64,000 nucleotides of DNA from Shewanella glacialipiscicola (lineage in GTDB: Bacteria > Pseudomonadota > Gammaproteobacteria > Enterobacterales > Shewanellaceae), in NCBI RefSeq assembly GCF_023283485.1, contig NZ_JAKILU010000011.1:58657-122656 (forward strand). The letters are read 5' to 3'. The translations under genes and the position numbers were made by a program. Shown here one piece after another: positions 26,311-35,814 of this stretch (the stretch's first letter is position 1; the number at the start of each line of letters is the position of its first letter). The notes below the pieces were generated by a model. That model ran no database searches. It was not told where the DNA came from and saw nothing but the letters and a program-made list of their open reading frames with translations.

Positions 26311-27424
26311 AGGCAAATACTTTAGGTTCATAATAATTCACAGGATCACCATCGACTTCGGCGTAGGGATAACCAAAGTTATTCAATGGTGTTTGCTCAG
26401 CTTCAGGGAATAAATCAAAGTCTCGGCCATAATTAAAACCAACCCAGTTCATTTCCCAATTGCCAAAGAGGTAATCATTTACCGCCTGAACAGCAGGATC
26501 GCTATGCTCTTTTTTCTCGGTTAAACGCATTTTGGTTACATCAGCAGGATCGGCAGGCAACCAACCATAACCCGCTAAATAAAACATAGCGCGACAATGT
26601 TGACCACCACTGACATCGGCAACGCCTTTGTCATCGGCACTGCCAAACGCCTTTTTAGAATATTGACCCATCTTGATCGCCTGACCTAAACGAATACCAA
26701 ACATTTCGCGGGCAGGAATATCCACGGCGCGCATTAGCGCAACGAATACGGAGTTAATATCGGTACATTTACCACCTAATTTACCACTGGCTAAAATGCT
26801 GGCCACATCACCCGAACCACAACCAATCACACTATTATCGCGGAACATATTGGCGCTAACCCAAAGATAAATCAGCCGCGCTTGTTTTAATGGTTCTGTT
26901 TCGCTACCCACAATTTTATCTGCTGTTAGCTTCACAATACCGTTAATTGGCATATGTTTAGTGGGAAATAAATAGTACTCAACATCTGCAGGATAACTAA
27001 TTTCTGTTGGCGTACGGTAGTGGGCCAAGGCGCCGCTTTTCACAGGTTCCCAATCTAACGTTTCAATATCTAGCTCAACCGTCATGGTCATACTCGATTT
27101 GGCATCTGGCCAAGTTGCAAACAGAGTTTTAGCACCGTAACGGTTGTTTGAAGTTATGTAGGCATCTTTAAAACTGCCAGTAAAACTCAGCTTACGCACC
27201 CATTGAAATTGCGTATCTTCAGGCAGCGGGATCCACAACTTAACCACGCCTTCAGAGCCTTCTGGAGCAACAAGATGGTAAGTGTTGATTAAGGTAAAAC
27301 GACGACGTCCCTCCGCTGAACTATGCTCAACAACACTCGGTTGCGAGGAAGATGCCAGCACCGGTGTGATAAATCCCGCGGTCGACAAAATAGCCGCACT
27401 TTTTAAAAAATTGCGTCTTTGCAT
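26282..27424 (-). CDS. Tat-exported transglutaminase-like protein
   Basis: A 380-residue protein with a twin-arginine signal (MQRRNFLKSAAILSTAGFI; signal about residues 1-27). A transglutaminase-like papain-fold domain follows with the catalytic Cys in LGGKCTDINSVFVALMRA (about residue 220), the His in GGQHCRAMFYLAGYG and the Asp in LPADPAD. Members can be proteases or amidases rather than true transglutaminases. The stop lies within the start of a MerT-like gene, so all three genes form one unit. The link with metal transport is unexpected and its meaning unknown. Confidence 0.85.
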   Translation of the reverse strand: MQRRNFLKSAAILSTAGFITPVLASSSQPSVVEHSSAEGRRRFTLINTYHLVAPEGSEGVVKLWIPLPEDTQFQWVRKLSFTGSFKDAYITSNNRYGAKTLFATWPDAKSSMTMTVELDIETLDWEPVKSGALAHYRTPTEISYPADVEYYLFPTKHMPINGIVKLTADKIVGSETEPLKQARLIYLWVSANMFRDNSVIGCGSGDVASILASGKLGGKCTDINSVFVALMRAVDIPAREMFGIRLGQAIKMGQYSKKAFGSADDKGVADVSGGQHCRAMFYLAGYGWLPADPADVTKMRLTEKKEHSDPAVQAVNDYLFGNWEMNWVGFNYGRDFDLFPEAEQTPLNNFGYPYAEVDGDPVNYYEPKVFAYDYQSTEQR

Positions 27425-27621
27425 GATGACATTCCTTAACATTATTTAGCGCTAGAGAAAAAGGGATGACTGGAGTCATTGCGCGCCATTATAAGGGCTC
27501 TCACTGTCAGCACAATAACGCCGTTATCTCAGTCGTAAAAAACATACAAAAGTGCACATTAAGCCGACAACTTCTCATAACCTTTAAACAAAATAACCCA
27601 TAAGAGTGTTAAATCTCACAT

Positions 27622-27662
27622 ACAAAAACAGGTGTTGATCAATTCAACACCTGTTTTTTTAT
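27622..27662 (-). terminator. Terminator downstream of the HAAAP permease gene
   Basis: AACAGGTGTTGA-TCAAT-TCAACACCTGTT is flanked by T-runs on each strand. It is 30 bp past the permease stop. Confidence 0.85.
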
Positions 27663-27688
27663 AGTTAAATTTAACTTCGCGCTTGAGG

Positions 27689-28972
27689 TTAACTAAACGC
27701 TAAGAACGGGGATATACACAGTAATAAACCGGTAATGATAATAATGTATAAGGACGCGCCCTTGTACTTATGCAGCGCTGGCACTTGATATACTAAATAA
27801 GCAGGGATAAGGCATCCAACCAAACCAAAAATAGGACTACAAATTGAGGTGAAACTTAACACTGGGGCATTTAATACAATCGCACCCCAAGACAGTAAAA
27901 TGGTGAAAATCATGATGCCGTAACCAACCAGCTTTTTGTTGATACGATCTTCAGGCATATAGCGGCGTAGCATGTTCATAGTCAAACCCTGGCAAGCTTC
28001 CCTAAAACCTAAATACACCCCAAAGTAAGCCGTCATTACTGCAAAAATATTTAAGGTCAGGCTGAGTAGTTTAAGCGTTTGTCCCTGCATACCTTGGGCG
28101 ACCATAGCTAAGGCCGAGATATTTTCTTCTGATGCACGCACCGCTTGATCATGTCCCATCGCTAGCGTAAATGACACTGCATAAAAGAACACCACAACAA
28201 ACAAGATACCAAAGGCAATGTTCATCGCCCGCATGGCTTTAAAACGGGCAACAGCTAAAGATTTTTCCCGCGAGCGGTATGAAATCACCATTGGACTTAA
28301 GCTTTGAATGAAGAGAATCGATGTTAGCGTGAAGGGCAACATAACGATGGCATCTTTTAACCAATCCCCTGTTGCTGGAATCGCGCCAATATTATTGATA
28401 TCCCACTTATCCACCATTAATAACCCTAATACAGCGACCACGCCCAACTTAGTCAGCACCATAAAAGTAGATATTTTGAATAATAGATTTTCACCACGGG
28501 ATGCTAAAGCGACTAAACCACAAATCAGCACTAAACCGTAGAAGGGATTACGCGACAATAATTCCTTTGTCACGCCAAAGCTTTGCAAGAATGAGGCGCT
28601 ATCGTTAGTGATGGCTGTTGAATAAACAAACACCCAAATAACCAACATAGTGAAGTACAAGCCACCCAATAACATGCCCCAGTTTTTACCTAAGTAACCC
28701 GAAATCACACTCGGGTAATCTTTACATTCTGGTGATTCTGCTAAGGTGTTAATAAACAAACGCTGAAACATATACATAGCCGGGTAGCCAATTACGCCAG
28801 ACAGTAAAAACACCCACAGGCCCATTAAACCGACCTGTACGGGCAAAAATACGATCCCCGCGCCAATTGCCATGCCGATACTCATAATAATCCAGCCCCA
28901 ATCCGTACTATCGAAGCGGGTATCTATTTTCCATTGGGCAGCATTAGCCGCCGTCATTGTTGCATCCATCAT
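27689..28972 (-). CDS. HAAAP-type serine/cysteine permease (CyuP/SdaC-like)
   Basis: A 427-residue transporter with about 11 membrane helices, of the hydroxy/aromatic amino acid permease family (GWIIMSIGMAIGAGIVFLPVQVGLMGLWVFLLS at the start; IGYPAMYMFQRLFINTLAESPECKDYPSVISGYLGKNWG after it). Such proteins symport serine, threonine, cysteine or aromatic residues with protons. It is divergent from ridA-cyuA, the same partnership as YhaO-YhaM (CyuP-CyuA) in E. coli. That makes L-cysteine or L-serine the likely substrate. Specificity is inferred from context. AAGGTGA precedes the ATG. Confidence 0.85.
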   Translation of the reverse strand: MMDATMTAANAAQWKIDTRFDSTDWGWIIMSIGMAIGAGIVFLPVQVGLMGLWVFLLSGVIGYPAMYMFQRLFINTLAESPECKDYPSVISGYLGKNWGMLLGGLYFTMLVIWVFVYSTAITNDSASFLQSFGVTKELLSRNPFYGLVLICGLVALASRGENLLFKISTFMVLTKLGVVAVLGLLMVDKWDINNIGAIPATGDWLKDAIVMLPFTLTSILFIQSLSPMVISYRSREKSLAVARFKAMRAMNIAFGILFVVVFFYAVSFTLAMGHDQAVRASEENISALAMVAQGMQGQTLKLLSLTLNIFAVMTAYFGVYLGFREACQGLTMNMLRRYMPEDRINKKLVGYGIMIFTILLSWGAIVLNAPVLSFTSICSPIFGLVGCLIPAYLVYQVPALHKYKGASLYIIIITGLLLCISPFLAFS

Positions 28973-29225
28973 TTCACCTTTACCTTGTTGCTATTATTTG
29001 TTGCAAATATATTTGAATGAAATGAACTCAGCAACCAATACGTTCAACTTTTATTAAACAAAGCGTTAACGCTCACAACTTGGCTAAAATTGGGATTAAT
29101 AACGCACAAATTGCAGAGGCAAATCAAATCTATTAAAAAATAATTGCAATAAAACCTAAAAATACAAATAATGTTGCACATCAGCCGACCGCGGCATTCA
29201 ATTTTATTTGCAAGCTGGAGAAACA

Positions 29226-29609
29226 ATGAAAACGATTATTAACGCAGAACATGCTCCCGCAGCCATTGGCCCATACTCCCATGGCACAACTTATGGCAAT
29301 CTGATTTTCACCTCAGGCCAGCTCCCTGTATGTAAGAAGAAGGGCAGCGTCGTTAACGGTGGGATCACAGAGCAATCGATTCAGTCGTTAGAAAACCTTA
29401 AATACGTGCTCGAAGCGGGTGGCGGCAGTTTAGAAACGGTCCTAAAAACCACTTGCTATCTTGCCGAAATCAGTGACTTTGCCGCGTTTAACGAAGTGTA
29501 TAAAAGCTATTTTAAAACCGACTGCCCAGCACGTAGCTGTTTTGCGGTAAAGGACCTTCCACTGGGCGTTAAAGTAGAAGTCGAAGCGATAGCACACGTT
29601 AAAATGTAA
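29226..29609 (+). CDS. ridA: RidA family enamine/imine deaminase
   Basis: A 127-residue RidA/YjgF protein. Conserved segments: APAAIGPYSHG, FTSGQLPV, TCYLAEISDFAAFNEVY and PARSCFAVKDLPLGVKVEVEAIA, the last carrying the Arg that binds the substrate carboxylate. RidA hydrolyses 2-aminoacrylate and related enamines. Start at 29226 is set by CTGGAG. It lies 25 bp upstream of cyuA, whose reaction on cysteine passes through 2-aminoacrylate, so a scavenging role is plausible. Confidence 0.92.
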   Translation: MKTIINAEHAPAAIGPYSHGTTYGNLIFTSGQLPVCKKKGSVVNGGITEQSIQSLENLKYVLEAGGGSLETVLKTTCYLAEISDFAAFNEVYKSYFKTDCPARSCFAVKDLPLGVKVEVEAIAHVKM

Positions 29610-29634
29610 GTATTAATATAAGGTTATAAAGCTC

Positions 29635-30909
29635 ATGAAACCCCAATGGCAACAATATATTCAAATTATCAAACAAGTTGTTAAGCCCGCATTGGGCTGC
29701 ACAGAGCCTATCGCTGCCGCTTACGCCGCCGCTGTGGCCCGCGCTTTACTCGGCGTTGAACCCGATTCAATTGCAGTACAAGTGTCTGACAATCTTTATA
29801 AAAATTCTATGGGTGTATTTGTACCTGGCACAGGCAAAATTGGTCTTGCAATTGCCGCCGCTGCGGGTGCCATTGCGGGTAACCCTGATGCCGGTCTAGA
29901 AGTGTTGGCGGTGATAACACCTGAACAAGTTGCAAAGGCACAAGCACTGATCGATACGGGTAAAGTGACCGTTGAACGTACACCAACGGCAGAGTTTATT
30001 TATTGCTGCGTGATTGCTAAAAAGGGCGATCGTGAAGCCCTAGTTAAAATTTGTGGCGGCCATACATTGATTGCCGAAAAACGCCTTAATGGCGAGTCGG
30101 TCTTCATTGTTGATAGTACAAAATCGACAGCCACGGGCTCAATTTGTGAAGGCGTGGATATTACTATCGAATCCATTTATCACTTTGCGGATGAAGTCCC
30201 CTTCGAGGAGATCAAATTTATCCTTGAGGCTTCTGAATTAAACGGCAAATTATCCGATGAAGGCATGGCTAATCCCTATGGTCTGGAAGTCGGCCGTACC
30301 ATGAAAAGCGGTATCGCCGCAGGCATTATTGGTGAAGACTTACTCAATAAAATAGTTATGTTAACTGCGGCGGCGTCTGATGCACGCATGGGAGGTGCTA
30401 ACTTACCCGCCATGAGTAATTTTGGCAGTGGTAACCAAGGCATTGCCGCAACCATTCCAGTGGTATTAACGGCGCAATGCTATAACGCTTCGGAAGAAAA
30501 ACTCGCCCGAGCTTTGATTATGAGCCACCTTGGGGCAATTTATATCAAATCCCATTACCCACCATTATCGGCATTTTGTGGTAATACAGTCACCAGCGCC
30601 GCAGCCTCTATGGCGATGGTATATCTAGCCGGTGGCTCATTCGAGCAATCTTGTTTCGCAATTCAAAATGTTATTAGCGATAGCTCTGGCATGGTGTGTG
30701 ATGGAGCAAAAGCCTCCTGCGCCATGAAGGTCAGCACTTCATCTAGTGCGGCCGTGCGCTCATTTTTAATGGCACTCAGTAGTCACAATGTCTCCGGCCA
30801 AGGTATTATCGCTACCGATGTAGAGAAAACCATTAAAAATATTGGTAAAATGATCCTCAATGGCATGTCATCCACAGATGTTACTATTATCGATATTATG
30901 TCGGCATAG
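29635..30909 (+). CDS. cyuA: L-cysteine desulfidase family (CyuA/YhaM-type)
   Basis: A 424-residue member of the UPF0597/cysteine desulfidase family, which uses a [4Fe-4S] cluster rather than PLP to convert L-cysteine to pyruvate, ammonia and sulfide. Candidate cluster ligands are the Cys in [14 protein letters not shown] (about residue 22) and those in the C-terminal FCGNTVTSA and [14 protein letters not shown] segments. It is flanked by RidA, a permease and a YheO-type regulator. Serine deamination is another possibility in this family. Activity is inferred from family and context. Confidence 0.88.
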   Translation: MKPQWQQYIQIIKQVVKPALGCTEPIAAAYAAAVARALLGVEPDSIAVQVSDNLYKNSMGVFVPGTGKIGLAIAAAAGAIAGNPDAGLEVLAVITPEQVAKAQALIDTGKVTVERTPTAEFIYCCVIAKKGDREALVKICGGHTLIAEKRLNGESVFIVDSTKSTATGSICEGVDITIESIYHFADEVPFEEIKFILEASELNGKLSDEGMANPYGLEVGRTMKSGIAAGIIGEDLLNKIVMLTAAASDARMGGANLPAMSNFGSGNQGIAATIPVVLTAQCYNASEEKLARALIMSHLGAIYIKSHYPPLSAFCGNTVTSAAASMAMVYLAGGSFEQSCFAIQNVISDSSGMVCDGAKASCAMKVSTSSSAAVRSFLMALSSHNVSGQGIIATDVEKTIKNIGKMILNGMSSTDVTIIDIMSA

Positions 30910-30959
30910 TAATTTTGACTCGCTGCTCATTAGCGGGTTAACAACCCAAGGTTGAAACT

Positions 30960-31619
30960 TTGAAACTGCAAGATTTAACGCAAAGTGATCTGGATATTCT
31001 TAAATCCATCGAAAATATCGTCGATGGTATCGCAGCCATGTATGGCCAACACACTGAAGTGGTATTGCACAGCTTAGATGCTAAACATCCGTCGGTAGTT
31101 AAAATAGCCAATGGCCATGTGACAGGCAGAGAAGTGGGCGCACCAATCACTAACCTTGCCTTGCTTAAGCTCAAAACGGGTCAAGATATTTCTAATTCTT
31201 ATCTCACTAAATGCACTAATGGAAAAACGCTAAGATCGATTACTACGGTGATCCGTAACCGTAAAAATCAACCAATAGCCTTACTGTGTATTAATAGCGA
31301 TATGGATGCGCCGCTGCAATCAGTGCTACGCACTATGATGCCAGATAATTTACTAAATATTGAAGTCACCAGTTCACCCGAAACGTTTGCCCGTAATATT
31401 GATGAAGCATTGCACAGCACCATTGACAGTATCAATCATGAAGTGCGCTCCAATCCTTCGATTTCGACCTCACAAAAGAGCCGCGAAATCGTCAATCAAC
31501 TACATGAGTTAGGTATTTTTGAACTCAAAGACAGCGCCCAAGTCGCGGCGACTCGATTAGGGATTTCAGTGCATTCAATTTACCGTTATCTACGGGAAAT
31601 TAAAGCTAATCAGGCATAA
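30960..31619 (+). CDS. YheO/DauR-type transcriptional regulator (TTG start)
   Basis: A 219-residue protein with an N-terminal YheO-like PAS domain (IENIVDGIAAMYGQHTEVV, then GREVGAPITNLALLKL) and a C-terminal DauR-like HTH (about residues 165-215: SREIVNQLHELGIFELKDSAQVAATRLGISVHSIYRYL). The start codon reads TTG with an AAGG site 8 bp upstream; no in-frame ATG occurs until about residue 27, inside the PAS domain. It follows cyuA by 50 bp and ends at a strong terminator. It probably regulates the cysteine/serine unit, sensing an amino acid-derived ligand. Confidence 0.87.
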   Translation: MKLQDLTQSDLDILKSIENIVDGIAAMYGQHTEVVLHSLDAKHPSVVKIANGHVTGREVGAPITNLALLKLKTGQDISNSYLTKCTNGKTLRSITTVIRNRKNQPIALLCINSDMDAPLQSVLRTMMPDNLLNIEVTSSPETFARNIDEALHSTIDSINHEVRSNPSISTSQKSREIVNQLHELGIFELKDSAQVAATRLGISVHSIYRYLREIKANQA

Positions 31620-31630
31620 CCTCGATAACA

Positions 31631-31664
31631 ATAAAAAAGCAGCGATTTATCGCTGCTTTTTTAT
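31631..31664. terminator. Bidirectional terminator
   Basis: AAAAAAGCAGCGA-TTTA-TCGCTGCTTTTTT, a perfect stem between the regulator and the convergent DUF368 gene. Confidence 0.9.
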
Positions 31665-31697
31665 TTGGTAAACCTATCACCTCGGAGTGGATAAGGT

Positions 31698-32612
31698 TCA
31701 GCTCCTATTACCCACTTTCTCTAAGCCCCAAACCAGTGCTATTGCCGCCAACATACACACGATGGCAAAAGCGAGTTGTGAAGGTTGGCCTGTAATGTGT
31801 TCAAAATTAAGTGGCGAAATATTTTGCTCTAATAAAGGCACTTGTTCGCCATGTGAATTTGTTCGCCAGGTTAAGGTTTCTTTCCACGGCCAAATTTTAC
31901 CTAAGGTGCCTAACATTAAACCGGTTAAAAACACGATAGTCGCATCGTGATATTTCCGCAGTAGTGCCGACAATAAATGGCTAAAAGTCAATAATCCCGT
32001 CACTGCACCTACGGCGAAACAGGCCAAAATATCGAGCTGAAAATCTTTAGCCGCCGCGAGGACTACAGGATATAAGCCTAACAATAATAAGATAAAGCTG
32101 CCTGAGATCCCAGGTAATACCATAGCGCAAATGGCAATCGCGCCACCGAAGAAGATGTTGATATAACTGGCTTCTACCGCTACAGGATTTAGCACAGTAA
32201 TCGCCCACGCCGCCAGCACACCTAAGGCAAATAAAGCTAAACGTGCCACCGTAAAACCACTCACTTGCTTGAGCATATGCACGACAGAGATGATGATCAA
32301 ACCAAAAAAGAACGACCAAATTGGGATCGGGTGCGTTGCGAGCAACCAAGAAATCAACTTAGCAAAGGTAAAAATACTGGTCAGGATCCCCGCCAGCAGG
32401 CTCACTAAAAAGCCCCCATTAATATGGGTAAATGCCCCTTTTATGCCCTGCGACTTAATCACGCCCCATAGGGAAGGATTGATGCGTTTTACACTGTCGA
32501 GCAAAGTGTCGAGAATACCGGTAATAAACGCTATGGTGCCGCCTGAAACGCCAGGTACTACGTCGGCAGCGCCCATGGCCATTCCCTTAAAATACGTCAG
32601 CAAATATTTCAC
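31698..32612 (-). CDS. DUF368 family undecaprenyl-phosphate transporter
   Basis: A 304-residue polytopic inner-membrane protein with about nine helices, beginning LLTYFKGMAMGAADVVPGVSGGTIAFITGI, the DUF368 hallmark, with a second related motif VLPGISGSFILLLLGLY near residue 165. DUF368 proteins (named PopT in Gram-positive work) flip undecaprenyl phosphate back across the membrane for cell-wall and O-antigen synthesis. The start codon is GTG with an AAGGA site. It stands alone and no cell-wall gene is adjacent. The function is from family knowledge. Confidence 0.88.
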   Translation of the reverse strand: MKYLLTYFKGMAMGAADVVPGVSGGTIAFITGILDTLLDSVKRINPSLWGVIKSQGIKGAFTHINGGFLVSLLAGILTSIFTFAKLISWLLATHPIPIWSFFFGLIIISVVHMLKQVSGFTVARLALFALGVLAAWAITVLNPVAVEASYINIFFGGAIAICAMVLPGISGSFILLLLGLYPVVLAAAKDFQLDILACFAVGAVTGLLTFSHLLSALLRKYHDATIVFLTGLMLGTLGKIWPWKETLTWRTNSHGEQVPLLEQNISPLNFEHITGQPSQLAFAIVCMLAAIALVWGLEKVGNRS

Positions 32613-32831
32613 TGTGAGTCCTTGTTGTTAAATCAAAATACCCTTGCCGCTAAACGACAAATTGGCCGTAATTATACGGTGTTACACTAAAAACCGCGAA
32701 ATGAAGTTTGTTTAAGCTGACTGGTATTTGTTGTTACCCTAATGTTACACTCATCCGACCAGAGCGGCCCAAGCTCAACTTGGAACAGGCTCAAGTTAAC
32801 AATCCCCTTTGCATCACTATTAAGGATGACC

Positions 32832-33332
32832 ATGAGCCAGACTGACTCAACTTGCACAGCCCAACAAAAACCGAATAAAGTGCTCGCGCTCTACTATAAA
32901 ACTCGCCGTTATCCCTTCGGACAAAAACTATTTTCAATCATGGTTTCACGCATGGCGCCCTATTTTGGCACCATCAAACCACTGATCACTGAATTACGCC
33001 TTAATCATTGCGCCTGTTTAATTAAAAAACGCCATGCGGTACATAACCACATTAAAACGGTGCATGTGATTGCCATTTGTAATGGCTTAGAAATGGCCAT
33101 GGGCGTGATGGCAGAAGCCTCTATTCCCACCCATTTACGTTGGATCCCTAAGGGCATGAGTTTGGATTATACCGCTAAGGCTGGTAGCGATATTTTATGC
33201 ATCGCAGAAGTGACGCCAGAGCAATGGACTCCCGGCGATATGCTGGTCCCCGTTACCGCCTACGATACTCAAGGTGTGGTCGTAGTAAAGGGACATATCA
33301 AGTTGTGGATATCTGAAAAGCCGCAAAAATAG
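32832..33332 (+). CDS. DUF4442 hotdog-fold protein
   Basis: A 166-residue protein of the DUF4442 family, distantly like hotdog-fold thioesterases: FSIMVSRMAPYFGTIKPLITELRLNHCACLIKKRHAVHNHIKTVH, then ICNGLEMAMGVMAEASIP. The asparagine/glycine segment NGLEMAMG resembles a thioesterase core helix. The ATG at 32832 is chosen for its AAGGA spacing; the frame is open 90 bp further upstream. Acyl-CoA or acyl-ACP handling is possible but unproven. It is transcribed away from DUF368. Confidence 0.82.
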   Translation: MSQTDSTCTAQQKPNKVLALYYKTRRYPFGQKLFSIMVSRMAPYFGTIKPLITELRLNHCACLIKKRHAVHNHIKTVHVIAICNGLEMAMGVMAEASIPTHLRWIPKGMSLDYTAKAGSDILCIAEVTPEQWTPGDMLVPVTAYDTQGVVVVKGHIKLWISEKPQK

Positions 33333-33613
33333 CATGACCCCATAGCGAAACGAGGCTGCCGCATTCAATAGGCTAAAGTGGCAGGCATTGGCCTAATACG
33401 AGCTTACAATAACAACAGATACATGACGTTAGCGTTAACTATCCTAAATGGTGGAACGAAAGATATTGGCAAGTCGTTAATCGTGCAATTATCCATTAGG
33501 TTTTACGCTGCCTATATTCCACTGTCTATATTCTACTATCTAGGTTTTCTATATTTCATTGAGGGCGAGTGCCTGCTAGGCTAGCCCTCTTAAATCAGCT
33601 CAAAAAGTCAAAC

Positions 33614-34855
33614 ATGCCTACTAGCGAAAGGAACTCAGCTAACGTGTCAGCCAACCAGCCTATTGACGAGTGGTCAACGCCCCCTTCAGGAGCCACACTA
33701 CCAGCCAGCGCTACCATCATATCCACACAGCGCAATGCCAATATTGATGCTATTCGTGGCTTAGCTGTATTGGGGATATTTTTCATGAATATCTATTTTA
33801 TGGGGATGACCTTTTATGGCTATGCCCCTCACGAAATACCGCTGTTATCTGATCAAGTTATCGAAGCATTTAATCTCTTGTTTATCAAAGTGCGCTTTAT
33901 TAGTCTGTTTTCCATTTTGTTTGGTGTTGGGCTTTTTATTCAGTATCAACGTTTTAATGCCCAAGGGCTCAATGCGTATCCACGCTTACGTTCACGCCTA
34001 AAATGGCTGATGGCATTGGGTTTAATCCATGGCATTTTGATTTGGTCTGGCGATATCTTACTCACCTACGGGATCAGTGGATTTTTAGCGCTATGTTACA
34101 AAGATTTAAGTATTGATGCCCTTAAACGTAAGGCCAATATCTTTATTTTCGGCGCCTTAGTGATCATTACCCTCATCACTGTTAGCAGCGCAGATAAATC
34201 TTTTATCCGCGAATCAAGCCTATTTGCACAGCAATACAGTGCTTGGACCTCAAGCTATGCAGACCAACTCGTGTTGCAATTAATGCAGGTGGGTTACATG
34301 GCGTTAGTGATCCCTTTTACTTTAATGTGGTTAACCGCAGGCTTGATGTTGCTCGGTATGGCGTTATATCAACAAGGAACTTTTGAGCAGGGATTTAGCA
34401 AAACTACGCTCATACAATTAGTGATAGCCAGTGTAACGCTATCACTAATTGCGATACTTTTAGGCTTAACACAACGTCCAATTTTAGTCGCGCTTTCAGA
34501 TACCTTAGCCATGTTAAGTGCGATCCCAATGGCGCAAATTTATATCCATATTATCGTTAAAGTTTGTGAAAATAGCCCTAAGATACTGACCTTATTACAA
34601 AATGTAGGTAAACTCGCCTTTAGCCTCTATATTCTGCAATCCATCGTTGGCGTGTTAGTGTTTAGACACCTCGCCCCCGAATTACTCTTACAGTTAGATA
34701 GATGGCAATATATGGTCATGGCAATTGTTTATTCAATCGTGCAACTGCTATTAGCCAGCCTTTACTTACGCTATTTCAAGCAAGGGCCACTGGAAAAGCT
34801 TTGGCGCTACCTCGCGTTTAAAAAGTATGCGATACCAGTAAAAAATCACATTTAG
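33614..34855 (+). CDS. DUF418 family membrane protein (YeiB-like)
   Basis: A 413-residue polytopic protein. After a Ser/Thr-rich N terminus it shows NIDAIRGLAVLGIFFMNI, typical of YeiB/DUF418 (an acyltransferase-3-like fold), and many helices up to a C-terminal DUF418 domain with LFSLYILQSIVGVLVF-type sequence. The start is uncertain: ATG at 33614 lacks a clear ribosome site, and a GTG at 33569 has GAGGG nearby. About 280 bp separate it from the preceding gene. Function unknown. Confidence 0.85.
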   Translation: MPTSERNSANVSANQPIDEWSTPPSGATLPASATIISTQRNANIDAIRGLAVLGIFFMNIYFMGMTFYGYAPHEIPLLSDQVIEAFNLLFIKVRFISLFSILFGVGLFIQYQRFNAQGLNAYPRLRSRLKWLMALGLIHGILIWSGDILLTYGISGFLALCYKDLSIDALKRKANIFIFGALVIITLITVSSADKSFIRESSLFAQQYSAWTSSYADQLVLQLMQVGYMALVIPFTLMWLTAGLMLLGMALYQQGTFEQGFSKTTLIQLVIASVTLSLIAILLGLTQRPILVALSDTLAMLSAIPMAQIYIHIIVKVCENSPKILTLLQNVGKLAFSLYILQSIVGVLVFRHLAPELLLQLDRWQYMVMAIVYSIVQLLLASLYLRYFKQGPLEKLWRYLAFKKYAIPVKNHI

Positions 34856-34883
34856 AGCCACGATACGAGATTGATACCAAACC

Positions 34884-35360
34884 ATGACGAATAGAAAAAC
34901 AGCTAAAACGAGCAACAACGCCTCATCTCAAACAAAGCGTACTCAAAAGAGTCGACAACAAAGCAGTCGCACTCAAAAGCCCAACGCAACCGCTTCAAGC
35001 TCAAGCATTATGCCATTGTTGTTAGTGGTTATTTTTCTAGCTGGGTTAATTGGTGCAGCGCAGCAGCATATGTTGCCCATTGGCATTGTGGGTATTTACC
35101 TCACGCTTAGTTTGCTCAGTTTTATCGCCTACGCCATCGATAAATCTGCCGCCAAGCGGGGTAAGTGGCGCACTAAAGAGAGCACCTTGCATCTACTTGC
35201 CCTTATGGGCGGCTGGCCCGGCGCCCTGTTTGCCCAAAACGTGTTAAGGCACAAGTCAGTTAAGGCTTCATTTAGAAACGTTTTCTGGCTCACCGTTATC
35301 GCCAATTTAGCCATACTGGCTTATGGCATCCAAACTGGCGCTATAGATATGTTTATTTAA
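34884..35360 (+). CDS. DUF1294 family membrane protein
   Basis: A 158-residue protein. Residues 1-42 are rich in Thr, Ser, Lys and Gln and probably disordered; two membrane helices (about 44-85), then the DUF1294 core AYAIDKSAAKRGKWRTKESTLHLLALMGGWPGALFAQ, and a last helix. DUF1294 proteins often carry a cold-shock domain at the N terminus; here it is replaced by the low-complexity tail. It follows the DUF418 gene by 28 bp and is probably co-transcribed. Function unknown. Confidence 0.88.
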   Translation: MTNRKTAKTSNNASSQTKRTQKSRQQSSRTQKPNATASSSSIMPLLLVVIFLAGLIGAAQQHMLPIGIVGIYLTLSLLSFIAYAIDKSAAKRGKWRTKESTLHLLALMGGWPGALFAQNVLRHKSVKASFRNVFWLTVIANLAILAYGIQTGAIDMFI

Positions 35361-35421
35361 ACCTAACTATCCGCGTGAGGTTAGCCGACTATAGTTAAGT
35401 TTACCTGTGACTAAAACCGAA

Positions 35422-35453
35422 TAAAAAGGGCAATCTAAGATTACCCTTTTTAT
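35422..35453 (+). terminator. Terminator of the DUF418-DUF1294 unit
   Basis: AAAAAGGGCAATCT followed by an almost perfect complement AGATTACCCTTTTT and further Ts. Confidence 0.8.
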
Positions 35454-35814
35454 TCATTTAGCTATGGAAAATAATGTAGCTTAGCCGCTTAGTTATCTTT
35501 AAAACTAGCTCAAGGCGATACTGATAATCACACCAGTGATTATCAGCTGCATCAAACAGCTACATCAAATAAAAAACTATAATATCCCGCGCTTTTAAGC
35601 CCGCAATTGCCTGCACTGGCAATGCCCAAAAAAAGGTTGAATAAGGTTAGTCTACGCATCGCCCCAAGCAACGGCCATAACAACCCAAGCAACATCGACG
35701 CCTAACGCCTAGTGGGTAACATAATCGGTGCGTACACAGCCCGCGTACGCAGTGATAGCATCTACAGCTAAAAAACTGATAACATGGCCGAAAATAATTT
35801 AAGGTGCTCTTTGT
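35454..35814. other. Intergenic region with an inverted repeat
   Basis: No gene is supported. A perfect CTGATAATCAC-ACCA-GTGATTATCAG hairpin (35521-35546) is the main structure; no T-run follows, so it is not an ordinary terminator. The stretch also must hold the FKBP promoter. Confidence 0.5.

Noticed and set aside
33378..33584. A 68-codon plus-strand frame between DUF4442 and DUF418 genes
   Set aside because: No ribosome site, no recognised family, and overlaps the possible DUF418 leader; not supported.
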